Source: CAUJIW01 sp963205175 (GTDB taxonomy: Bacteria > Pseudomonadota > Alphaproteobacteria > Sphingomonadales > Sphingomonadaceae). Taken from it: a DNA stretch of 64,000 nt. Positions 16,574 to 24,615 of this stretch are shown one piece after another; position 1 is the stretch's first letter; each line of letters starts with the position of its first letter. A program made the translations under genes and the position numbers. Location: the NCBI GenBank assembly GCA_041060555.1, contig JBEUDS010000005.1. One strand, written 5' to 3'. Below the pieces are notes generated by a model. That model was not told where the DNA came from. It searched no databases and saw only the letters and a list, made by a program, of their open reading frames with translations.

Positions 16574-18628
16574 ATGGGGCTTCGGGTTGGCGTGGATGTC
16601 GGCGGGACATTCACCGATATTTTCCTGCTCGACGAGAGCGCGAACAAGACGTTCACCGCCAAGGTGCCGTCGACACCGGCTGATCCTTCCGAGGCGGTGA
16701 TCGCCGGCATCGAGAAGGCCTGCCGCGAGAACGGTCTCGACATGGCCGACATCACTCACGTGATGCACGGGACCACGGTTGCCACCAACGCGGTGCTGAC
16801 CGGCAATGGCGCCGCTGTCGGCCTGATCGTCACCGAGGGCTACCGGCAGGTGCTGCATCTGGCGCGCGGGTTCGTGCCGGGCGCGCTGTCGGGCTGGATC
16901 AATTTCGTCAAGGGCAAGCCGATGGCTGCCCTCAAGTATACCATCGAGGCCTCCGAGCGCATCAGCGCAGCCGGCGACGTGGTGCGCCCGCTGGACGAGG
17001 CCAAGCTGCGTGCCGACCTGCAGCGCTTCAAGGGTAGCGGCATCGGCTCGATCACCATCTCGCTGATGAACAGCTACGTCAACGCCGAGCACGAGAAGCG
17101 CGTCGAGGCGATCGTCCGCGAGGAACTGCCGGATGTGTCGATTTCGGTGTCGTCGGACACGCTGCCGGAAATGCAGGAATATGAGCGCGCCATCACCACG
17201 GTCGCCAATGCCTTCGTGAAGCCGGTGGTCTCGCGCTATGTCTCCAACCTGAAGAACAATCTGGAAGCGCGCACCGGCGAGGTGAAGCTGTCCATCCTGC
17301 GTTCGGACGGTGGTCTGGCGACGGCCGCGTCGGCGGCCGACTTCCCGGTCAACCTGCTGATGTCCGGCCCCGCCGGTGGCGTCGCCGGCGCCATCTGGGT
17401 CGCCAAGCAGGCGGGGTTCCCCAACATCATCACCTTCGACATGGGCGGCACGTCGACCGACGTCTGCCTGGTGGAGGGCGGCGAGGCGCAGGTGCGCCGC
17501 GAGACCGTGGTCCATGACGTGGTGGTGCGCGCCTCGTCGGTTGACGTGCGTACCGTGGGCGCCGGTGGCGGCTCCATCGCCACGGTGCCGGAGCTCACCA
17601 AGGCGCTGCGCGTCGGCCCGCAGTCGGCGGGCGCGGTGCCCGGTCCGGCCGCCTACAACAAGGGTGGCACCGAACCGACGGTGACCGACGCCAACGTCGT
17701 GCTGGGCTATCTGCCGGCCGACGCCCGGCTGGGTGGCGACATGACCATCCGTCGGGATCTGGCGCTGGCGGCGGTGCAGAAGACCGCCGACGCCCTGGGC
17801 CTGAGTGTCGAGGCTGCGGCCGAGGGCATCATCCGCATCGTCAACGAGAACATGTTCGGGGCGCTGCGTCTGGTGTCGGTCGAGCAGGGATATGATCCGC
17901 GCAATTTCTCGCTGATGGCCTTCGGTGGCGCCGGTCCGCTGCACGCCAACGCGCTGGGTCGCCTGTTGCAGGCCTGGCCGGTGATCGTACCGCGCGGCCC
18001 CGGCGTGCTGTGCGCGGCCGGTGACGCCACCACCCGCCTGCGCGACGAGGCGTCCCGCACGATGATCCGCACCCTCGACGGTATCGATCTGGGCGAGCTC
18101 AAATCGATCCTCGATGAGCTGGAACAGCGGGTGCGCGCGACGCTCGACGTCGAGGGCATTCCGGCCGACCAGCAGGAAATCATCTATCAGGTGGACCTGC
18201 GTTATGCCGGCCAGTCGGCCGACATCACGGTGGCGGTGCCGCCGGCCGAGTTCGCCGAACATGGCCTCGCCAAGGCCTCCGAGCGGTTCGACCAGCTGCA
18301 CGAGCAGATGTTCAACTTCAGCCTCGACAAGGCCAAGGAACTGGTGAACCTGCGCGTCATCGCGCAGGGGCCGGGCGCCAATGTCGGCCAGATCGAGCTG
18401 GCGCAAGGCGATGGCGACGTGTCCCGCGCGGCGGTGCACACCACCCGCGTCTTCGATCAGGGCGCCTGGCACGAGGCGATCATCTACGACCGGCGCAAGC
18501 TGCTCGCAGGCGACCGCATCAACGGCCCCGCCATCGTCACCGAGCTGGATTCCACCACGCTCATCCTGCCCGGCAGCCATGCCACGGTCGATACCGTCGG
18601 CAACCTGCTTATCCGCGACGACCGCTGA
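16574..18628 (+). CDS. hyuA: Hydantoinase/oxoprolinase family subunit A (HyuA)
   Basis: A 684-residue HyuA-type subunit with the sugar-kinase/actin-like phosphate motifs VGVDVGGTFTD at the N-terminus and ITFDMGGTSTDVCL in the middle, plus GPAAGGVAGA-like (GPAGGVAGA) and AFGGAGPLH. This family pairs with HyuB for ATP-dependent ring opening of hydantoins, 5-oxoproline or lactams (caprolactamase), or for carboxylation (acetone, acetophenone carboxylases). GAAAGGGAG precedes the ATG. It is the first gene of a seven- or eight-gene operon. Separate A and B genes argue against a fused 5-oxoprolinase. The actual substrate is not determinable. Confidence 0.9.
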   Translation: MGLRVGVDVGGTFTDIFLLDESANKTFTAKVPSTPADPSEAVIAGIEKACRENGLDMADITHVMHGTTVATNAVLTGNGAAVGLIVTEGYRQVLHLARGFVPGALSGWINFVKGKPMAALKYTIEASERISAAGDVVRPLDEAKLRADLQRFKGSGIGSITISLMNSYVNAEHEKRVEAIVREELPDVSISVSSDTLPEMQEYERAITTVANAFVKPVVSRYVSNLKNNLEARTGEVKLSILRSDGGLATAASAADFPVNLLMSGPAGGVAGAIWVAKQAGFPNIITFDMGGTSTDVCLVEGGEAQVRRETVVHDVVVRASSVDVRTVGAGGGSIATVPELTKALRVGPQSAGAVPGPAAYNKGGTEPTVTDANVVLGYLPADARLGGDMTIRRDLALAAVQKTADALGLSVEAAAEGIIRIVNENMFGALRLVSVEQGYDPRNFSLMAFGGAGPLHANALGRLLQAWPVIVPRGPGVLCAAGDATTRLRDEASRTMIRTLDGIDLGELKSILDELEQRVRATLDVEGIPADQQEIIYQVDLRYAGQSADITVAVPPAEFAEHGLAKASERFDQLHEQMFNFSLDKAKELVNLRVIAQGPGANVGQIELAQGDGDVSRAAVHTTRVFDQGAWHEAIIYDRRKLLAGDRINGPAIVTELDSTTLILPGSHATVDTVGNLLIRDDR

Positions 18629-18644
18629 GTTCTGGAGGCACAAG

Positions 18645-20567
18645 ATGGCTCGGATCATCGAAACCAATACCACGCCCTGGCCGACGGTCGATGTGGACCC
18701 GGTCACCCTCGACGTCATCGAGAACGCGCTGCAGAACGCCCGCGTGCAGATGGACGCGATCCTGTTCCGTACCGCGATCTCGCCGATCATCCGCGAGCAG
18801 CGCGACGGCTTTCCGGTGCTCACCAACCGTGACGGCATGATGCTGGCCGGCCAGTTCGGATCGCCGGTCGATGGCTTCGTCGACAATTACGACGGCGAAG
18901 TCTCCGAAGGCGACGTGCTGCTCACCAACGACCCCTATGCCTGCCAGGGCGCGATCAGCCACCTCAACGACTGGCTGTTCTGCATGCCGGTCTATTATCA
19001 GGGCCGCCTGCTTGGCTGGACCGCGATGTTCGGCCACATGTCGGATATCTCCGGCATGACCGCGGCCTCGATGCCGGTGACCTCGTCAGACCTGCTGCAG
19101 GAAGGCATCGTCATTCCGCCGGTGAAGATCGTCTCCAAGGGCGTACTGCAGAAGGATCTGCTGCGCATGGCGATGCGCAACTCGCGCACGCCGGACTGGA
19201 ACGAGGCGGACTTCTTCGCCATCCTGTCGGCCTGCCGCACCGGTGCCGCGCGTCTGATCGAGATGGCCGACCGCTTCGGCCCCGACGTGCTGGTGTCGGC
19301 CCAGGATCAGCTGCTCAAGCGCAACCGCGAGGCCATGCGCTCGCTGATCGTCTCGACCATGCCGGAAAAGAAGGTGGTGTTCGAGGACTGGATCTGCGAC
19401 GACGCCATGGGCTTTGGCCCCTACAAGCTCGGCTGCGAGATGTGGCGCGAGGGCGACAAGCTGATCTTCGACTTCACCCGGACCGATCCGCAATCGGCCG
19501 GCTGCGTCAACTTCCTGCTCAACGAGCGGATGTTCAAGATGTTCTGCGGCCAGTTCATGGTCAACGTCTATGACCCGCAGATCGTGCTCAACGACGGCTA
19601 TATCGATCTCATCGACGTGCGCATTCCCAAGGGCACGCTGCTCAACCCGATCGCGCCGGCGGCTCTCAATGGCCGCACCCACGCGTTGGGCCGCATCTTC
19701 GACATCATCAGCGGCCTGTTCGGCTCGGCGAACTCCGACTTCCTGGTGGCGGCAGGCTTTTCCGACAGCCCGCACTTCATGTATTCGGGCTTCGACAAGC
19801 GCGACGACTGGTTCTTGCTGTTCCAGATCGGCTTCGGCGGCATCCCCGGCAAGCCGGGTGGCGACGGGCCGGACGGTCACTCGCTGTGGCCGAAGTTCCG
19901 CAACGTGCCGAACGAATATATCGAGGCCTACTTCCCGATCCGCATCGATCGCTTCGAATCCCTGCCGGATACCGGCGGCCCGGGCAAGCATCGCGGCGGC
20001 AACGGCGTGCGCACGGAATATGTCTTCGAGGTCGAGGGCGAGATTTCCATCCACGACGACCGCTGGCTGACCTATCCGTGGGGCGTCAAGGGCGGCGAGC
20101 CCGGCACGCGTAGCCGCAAGCTGCTGGTGCGGGCGACGGGCGAGCAGGAAATCCTGCCGTCGAAGATCGATCACATCTTCGTCAAGCCCGGCGACCGGCT
20201 GATCTTCGACACCTGGGGCGGCGGTGGCTGGGGTGACCCGCTGGAGCGCGACCTCGACGCCATTGCCTACGACGTCGAGGCGGGCCTGGTGACGGTTGAA
20301 GGCGCGCGCCGTTACGGTGCCGTGGTGTCGGCGGACGGCGTGGTGGATGTCGCCGCCACCGAGGTGCTGCGTGCCCAGATGCGTGCCGCGCGTCCGGCGC
20401 CGACGGCGTTCAACTTCGGCCCGCCGGTCGAGGAACTGCGTGCCAGCTGCGTGGCGGAAACCGGCCTTCAGCCGCCGGTCGACCCCAAGCCGTCGCCGAT
20501 CGCCATCGCCTGGTTCCGCAAGCAGGGCAAGGCGGCGCCGCTGCCGCAGCGTCACGCGGCGGAGTAG
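18645..20567 (+). CDS. hyuB: Hydantoinase/oxoprolinase family subunit B (HyuB)
   Basis: A 640-residue HyuB-type subunit; typical segments are DPVTLDVIENAL, SPIIREQRDGFPVL, DVLLTNDPYACQGAISHLND and, near the end, PGGPGKHRGG-like (DTGGPGKHRGGNGVR) and GGGGWGDPLERD. It would form the active complex with the HyuA encoded 17 bp upstream. GGAGGCACAAG precedes the ATG. The C-terminal 80 residues are longer than I expect for minimal HyuB proteins and carry a Pro-rich end. Confidence 0.9.
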   Translation: MARIIETNTTPWPTVDVDPVTLDVIENALQNARVQMDAILFRTAISPIIREQRDGFPVLTNRDGMMLAGQFGSPVDGFVDNYDGEVSEGDVLLTNDPYACQGAISHLNDWLFCMPVYYQGRLLGWTAMFGHMSDISGMTAASMPVTSSDLLQEGIVIPPVKIVSKGVLQKDLLRMAMRNSRTPDWNEADFFAILSACRTGAARLIEMADRFGPDVLVSAQDQLLKRNREAMRSLIVSTMPEKKVVFEDWICDDAMGFGPYKLGCEMWREGDKLIFDFTRTDPQSAGCVNFLLNERMFKMFCGQFMVNVYDPQIVLNDGYIDLIDVRIPKGTLLNPIAPAALNGRTHALGRIFDIISGLFGSANSDFLVAAGFSDSPHFMYSGFDKRDDWFLLFQIGFGGIPGKPGGDGPDGHSLWPKFRNVPNEYIEAYFPIRIDRFESLPDTGGPGKHRGGNGVRTEYVFEVEGEISIHDDRWLTYPWGVKGGEPGTRSRKLLVRATGEQEILPSKIDHIFVKPGDRLIFDTWGGGGWGDPLERDLDAIAYDVEAGLVTVEGARRYGAVVSADGVVDVAATEVLRAQMRAARPAPTAFNFGPPVEELRASCVAETGLQPPVDPKPSPIAIAWFRKQGKAAPLPQRHAAE

Positions 20568-20571
20568 GCGC

Positions 20572-21234
20572 GTGGGCGATACGCCTTCCCCGGACCGCGC
20601 CGCGCCGGCCGGCGGCTTTGCCGCCGCCGGCTACGGCCAAGGGCGCATCGGCTTCGGCCGGCGCCCGGCCGTGCTGGTGGTGGATTTCCAGCGCTCGTTC
20701 ACCGACAAGGCCTACCCCATGGGCCGCTCAGGGCATGTCGACCAGGCGGTGGAGAACACCGCGCGGTTGCTGGCCGTGGCCCGCGCCCAGGGTCTGCCTG
20801 TCGCCACCTGCAGCGTCGGCTGGGGCAGCCGGCGGGACATGGGCTACTGGAAGGTCAGCTCGGTCTATCAGGACATGTTCTACGGGGATGCCGGCATGGA
20901 GCTCGATCCGCGCGTCGCCGATCCGTCGGACTTCCATTTCATCAAGGGCGCGCCGTCGATCTTCTTCGGCACGCCATTGCAGACGTTTCTGGTGCGCCAG
21001 TGCGTCGATACGGTGATCGTCACCGGCTGCACCACCAGCGGCTGCGTGCGGGCCTCCATCGTTGATGCCTTTTCCTACGGCTACCGGGTCATCGTGCCGG
21101 AACCGTGCTGTGGTGACCAGGAACTCGGCGCGCATCAGGCCAATCTCGCCGACGTCGGGCGGCGCTATGCCGACGTGGTGGGGCTGGACGAGGTGCTCGC
21201 CGCGATCAAGGGGGAACAACAGACCAATGCCTGA
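20572..21234 (+). CDS. Isochorismatase-fold amidohydrolase (N-carbamoylsarcosine amidase-like)
   Basis: A 220-residue cysteine hydrolase of the isochorismatase superfamily. The Asp-Lys-Cys triad is visible: Asp in VLVVDFQRSF, Lys in HFIKGAPS and Cys in TGCTTSGCVRASI. Neighbours of this type include N-carbamoylsarcosine amidase and maleamate amidase, which hydrolyse a carbamoyl or amide nitrogen. A GTG start follows GGCGGAG. Position right after HyuAB recalls creatinine catabolism, where the hydantoinase product is hydrolysed by such an enzyme, but the CoA enzymes downstream argue for another substrate. Confidence 0.87.
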   Translation: MGDTPSPDRAAPAGGFAAAGYGQGRIGFGRRPAVLVVDFQRSFTDKAYPMGRSGHVDQAVENTARLLAVARAQGLPVATCSVGWGSRRDMGYWKVSSVYQDMFYGDAGMELDPRVADPSDFHFIKGAPSIFFGTPLQTFLVRQCVDTVIVTGCTTSGCVRASIVDAFSYGYRVIVPEPCCGDQELGAHQANLADVGRRYADVVGLDEVLAAIKGEQQTNA

Positions 21235-22033
21235 ACTCAAACGCCCTGATGGCGCCGTCATTCATTACGAAGTGCTGGGCGAGGGCGACCCCGTTCTCTG
21301 CCTGGGCGGCTGGGGCACGTTCTGCCACGGCCACACGGCGGGCCTGCCGTTCGGCCTGCTGGAGCGCTATCAGGTCATTTTGATGGATTATCGCGGCATC
21401 GGTAATTCCACCGACAATTACGACACGCCGGCGACCATGGAGATGTACGCCGACGACGCCATCGCCGTGCTCGACGCCGTTGGCGCGCGCAACGTCCACC
21501 TGCTCGGCATGGTCGGCATCGGCGCCTGCGTCTGCCAGCAGATCGCGGTACGCCGGCCGGATATTGGCCGCTCGCTGGTCAACACCGGCGCCTGGGTGAA
21601 GATGGACCCGCTGCTGGAGGACCAGCTCAACCTGTTCCTCGATGTCCATCGCGATGCCGGCTGGGCGACCTTCCAGCGGCTGGTGTGCGCCATGTCGTTC
21701 AGCGCCGACTACTACAACGCCAACGCCGCCCGGCTGATCGGGCCGCAGGGGCCGTGGCGGGAACTGATGGGCAAGATCGACACTCACGCCCGCTTCATCG
21801 CCGCCAGCGTCATTTATGATGGGGTCGAGCAGTTGAAGACGGTGACGCTGCCGGCGCTGGTGATGCACGCGCCGCTCGACATCGTGACCGGTCCGCGCAC
21901 CACCAGGCCGATCGAGGACGCGCTGCCCAACGCCACCAGCTTCACCATCGAGGGCGCGGCCCACGTGCTGGCCGGCAAGGAACAGCGCAGCCTGTTCTCG
22001 CAGCATCTGTTCGCCTTCTACGACCGGGTGTAA
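21227..22033 (+). CDS. Alpha/beta-hydrolase fold protein lacking the nucleophile Ser
   Basis: A 268-residue alpha/beta-hydrolase fold protein. The oxyanion region (CLGGWGTF), strand-4 DYRGIGNS, late Asp (HAPLDIVTGP) and His (EGAAHVLAG) are recognisable, but the nucleophile elbow reads LLGMVGIGA instead of the usual GHSMGG, so no Ser stands at the expected position. It may be non-hydrolytic (as in dioxygenase or lyase members of the fold) or use another residue. It overlaps the preceding gene by 8 bp and is followed 3 bp later by the lyase gene, so it belongs to the operon. Confidence 0.8.
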   Translation: MPELKRPDGAVIHYEVLGEGDPVLCLGGWGTFCHGHTAGLPFGLLERYQVILMDYRGIGNSTDNYDTPATMEMYADDAIAVLDAVGARNVHLLGMVGIGACVCQQIAVRRPDIGRSLVNTGAWVKMDPLLEDQLNLFLDVHRDAGWATFQRLVCAMSFSADYYNANAARLIGPQGPWRELMGKIDTHARFIAASVIYDGVEQLKTVTLPALVMHAPLDIVTGPRTTRPIEDALPNATSFTIEGAAHVLAGKEQRSLFSQHLFAFYDRV

Positions 22034-22036
22034 GCC

Positions 22037-22858
22037 ATGCACCGCCTCGCCGCCTCCTGCCTGCTGTTCGTGCCGGGAAACCGGCCGGAACGCTTTGGCA
22101 AGGCGCTGGCCTCGGGCGCTGAACTGGTGTGCATCGATCTGGAAGACGCCGTGCCGGCCACCGCCAAGGCCGAGGCGCGCGCCGCCGTGGTGGCGGCGCT
22201 GCCGTCGCTGCCGCGCGAGCGCATCGCGGTGCGCATCAACGGCCTGAAAACCGAGGCGGGGCTGCGCGACCTGCTGGCCCTCAAGGATGCCGGCGTCATG
22301 CCGGACGCCCTGCTGGTGCCGATGGTGGAAAGCGCCGGCGAACTGGCGCCGTTGCAGGCGGTGGGCGTGCCGGCGTTCATTCCGTTGATCGAAACGGCGG
22401 CGGGGCTGGCCGCCGCCACTGAAATTGCTGTTTCCCCCGGGGTCGTCGCCGTCATGTTTGGCGGCGGCGACCTGTCCGGGGAGCTGGGGGTCGAGCTGGC
22501 GTGGGAGCCGCTGGCGGTGGCACGCGGCCAGTTGATCCTGGCGTGCGCGCGAGCGCGCGTACCGGCCATCGACGTGCCGTTCGTGCACATGGCGGACGCC
22601 GATGGCCTGGCGCTGGAGACACGTCGGGCCCAGGCGCTGGGCTTCGCCGCCAAGGCGGCCATTCACCCGGACCAGGTGGCGATCATTCAGAACATCATGC
22701 AGCCGCAGCCGGCGGATATCGCCGAGGCGCGGGCGGCATTGGCGGCGTTCGCCGCCGGCGGCGGACAGGCCGTTCGATACAAGGGCCGGATGCTGGAAGC
22801 GCCGCTGGTGCGGCGACTGGAGCGTCTGGTGGCGTTTGAGGAGAAGGATCATGCGTAA
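22037..22858 (+). CDS. HpcH/HpaI-CitE-type lyase
   Basis: A 273-residue TIM-barrel lyase of the CitE/malyl-CoA lyase superfamily. Visible motifs are LFVPGNRPERF, CIDLEDAVP, AVRINGLKTE, the metal-site Glu in PLIETAAGL and MFGGGDLSGELG. Members cleave malyl-, citramalyl- or citryl-CoA (retro-Claisen), giving acetyl-CoA plus an oxoacid. With a MaoC hydratase gene overlapping its end by 8 bp and CoA-transferases nearby, the set resembles the itaconate/citramalyl-CoA route. Confidence 0.88.
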   Translation: MHRLAASCLLFVPGNRPERFGKALASGAELVCIDLEDAVPATAKAEARAAVVAALPSLPRERIAVRINGLKTEAGLRDLLALKDAGVMPDALLVPMVESAGELAPLQAVGVPAFIPLIETAAGLAAATEIAVSPGVVAVMFGGGDLSGELGVELAWEPLAVARGQLILACARARVPAIDVPFVHMADADGLALETRRAQALGFAAKAAIHPDQVAIIQNIMQPQPADIAEARAALAAFAAGGGQAVRYKGRMLEAPLVRRLERLVAFEEKDHA

Positions 22859-23360
22859 GGGGGTCATCGAAGTCGCGCCGGGGCGTTTCCGCGAGACGTT
22901 CGGCCGCTACTACGAGGAATTCGAGGTCGGGCATATCTACGAGCATCGCCCGGGCCGGACCATCACCGACGCGGACAACGTGTGGTTCACGCTGCTGACG
23001 ATGAACACGCATCCCCTGCACTTCGACTATGAATATGCCAAGAAGACCGAGTTCGGCAAACCGCTGGTCGCCTCGCCGTTCACGGTCGCGGTGCTGGTGG
23101 GCATGAGCGTCAGCGACGTCAGCCAGAAGGCGGTGGCCAACCTCGGCTGGAGCGACATCAAGCTCACCCATCCGCTGTTCTGCGGCGACACGCTGTACGG
23201 CGAGAGCGAGGTGCTGGCCAAGCGCGAGTCCGCCAAGCGGCCGCAGCAGGGCGTCGTCACGGTCAGGACCACCGGCCGCAACCAGCATGGCGACGTGGTG
23301 TGCACCTTCGAACGATCGATGCTGGTGTGGAAGCAGGGCTTCGGCCCGGCCGACGATTGA
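22851..23360 (+). CDS. MaoC-like hot-dog hydratase (itaconyl/mesaconyl-CoA hydratase-like)
   Basis: A 169-residue single hot-dog-fold hydratase. The MaoC signature is seen as TITDADNVWFT followed by MNTHPLHFD, which carry the catalytic Asp and His of the family, and GRYYEEFEVGHIYEHRPGRT is typical of the itaconyl-CoA/mesaconyl-CoA hydratase subgroup. It would add water to an enoyl-CoA for the CitE-like lyase next to it. The ATG at 22851 overlaps the lyase stop by 8 bp with GAGGAGAAGG upstream. Confidence 0.87.
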   Translation: MRKGVIEVAPGRFRETFGRYYEEFEVGHIYEHRPGRTITDADNVWFTLLTMNTHPLHFDYEYAKKTEFGKPLVASPFTVAVLVGMSVSDVSQKAVANLGWSDIKLTHPLFCGDTLYGESEVLAKRESAKRPQQGVVTVRTTGRNQHGDVVCTFERSMLVWKQGFGPADD

Positions 23361-23376
23361 GCGGGAGTTTGCGTTG

Positions 23377-24558
23377 ATGAGCGGAACCAACCAGAGCGCG
23401 CCGTTGCGCACCATTGACCCGCAGGACGAGGCGATCCTGCTCAACACCATCGATCGCTGGATCGAGAAGGACGTGCGTCCGGTGGTGATGGAGCACGACC
23501 ATGCCGACAAGTGGCCCGCCGAACTGGTCGCCCAGATGCAGGAGATGGGGCTGTTCGGCGCGACTATCTCGCAGGAATATGGCGGCCTTGGCCTGCCGGC
23601 GACCACCTATGTCAAGATCGTCTCGCGCATCGCCTCGTACTGGATGGCGCTGACCGGCATTTTCAATTCCCACCTGATGCTGGCGGCGGCGGTCGAGCGT
23701 TTCGGCACGCCGGAACAGAAGGCGCTGTGGCTGCCGAAGTTCGCCACCGGTGAAATCCGCGGCGGCCTGGCCCTCACCGAGCCCAATGCCGGCACCGACC
23801 TGCAGGCGATCCGCACGACCGCGGTGCGCGATGGCGACGATTATGTCATCAACGGCACCAAGACCTGGATCTCCAACGGTATTCACGGCAACTGCTTCGC
23901 CCTGCTGGTGAAGACGGACCCGAAGGCCGAGCCGCGTTACAAGGGCATGAGCCTGTTCATCGCGCCCAAGCACGACGGTTTCACGGTCGGCAAGAAGATC
24001 AAGAAGCTGGGCTATAACGCCATCGACAGCGCCGAACTGGTGTTCGAGAATTACCGGCTGCCGGCGGCCAACCTGATCGGCGGTGTCGAGGGCCTGGGCT
24101 TCCAGCAGGCCACCGGCGGGCTGGAGCTGGGGCGCATCAATGTCGCCTCGCGCGGCGTCGGCCTGGCGGAAGGCGCGCTGCGACTGGCGACGGAATACGC
24201 CACCATGCGCGAGACCATGGGCAAGCCGATTTGCGAGCATCAGGCGATTCAGCTGAAAATCGGTGAAATGGTGACGCGTGCACGCGCTGCCCGCCTGTTG
24301 ACCATGGACGCGGCGGAGGCTTACGACCGTGGCCAGCGGTGTGACATGGAAGCCGGGATGGCGAAATATTTCGCGTCCGAAGCGGCGGTCCGTAATTCCG
24401 AGGAAGCCATGCGCATTTTTGGCGGCTACGGCTACTCCAAGGAATATGAGATTGAACGCTACTACCGGGATTCCCTGCTGATGTGCATTGGTGAAGGCAC
24501 CAATGAAATGCAGCGGATCATCATTTCGAAGCAGTGGGTCAAGCGGCACGCCGCCTGA
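23377..24558 (+). CDS. Acyl-CoA dehydrogenase
   Basis: A 393-residue flavoprotein of the acyl-CoA dehydrogenase family, introducing a 2,3-double bond. FAD/substrate motifs LALTEPNAGTDLQA and WISNGIHGN and the C-terminal IFGGYGYSKEYEIERYYRDS are present; the predicted catalytic base Glu is in CIGEGTNEMQ. Electrons would go to ETF, which is not encoded nearby. It starts 16 bp after the MaoC gene. In this operon it would supply the enoyl-CoA that MaoC hydrates. Confidence 0.93.
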   Translation: MSGTNQSAPLRTIDPQDEAILLNTIDRWIEKDVRPVVMEHDHADKWPAELVAQMQEMGLFGATISQEYGGLGLPATTYVKIVSRIASYWMALTGIFNSHLMLAAAVERFGTPEQKALWLPKFATGEIRGGLALTEPNAGTDLQAIRTTAVRDGDDYVINGTKTWISNGIHGNCFALLVKTDPKAEPRYKGMSLFIAPKHDGFTVGKKIKKLGYNAIDSAELVFENYRLPAANLIGGVEGLGFQQATGGLELGRINVASRGVGLAEGALRLATEYATMRETMGKPICEHQAIQLKIGEMVTRARAARLLTMDAAEAYDRGQRCDMEAGMAKYFASEAAVRNSEEAMRIFGGYGYSKEYEIERYYRDSLLMCIGEGTNEMQRIIISKQWVKRHAA

Positions 24559-24615
24559 TTCCATAACAAGAAAAGTCTCTGGGGAGCACTGGAGGCATCA
24601 ACAACGGAAAGGGAC

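Noticed and set aside
16574..20567. HyuA/HyuB as a 5-oxoprolinase or acetone carboxylase
   Set aside because: 5-oxoprolinases are usually single fused proteins, and acetone carboxylase has a third small subunit that is not seen here; the family alone does not fix the substrate.
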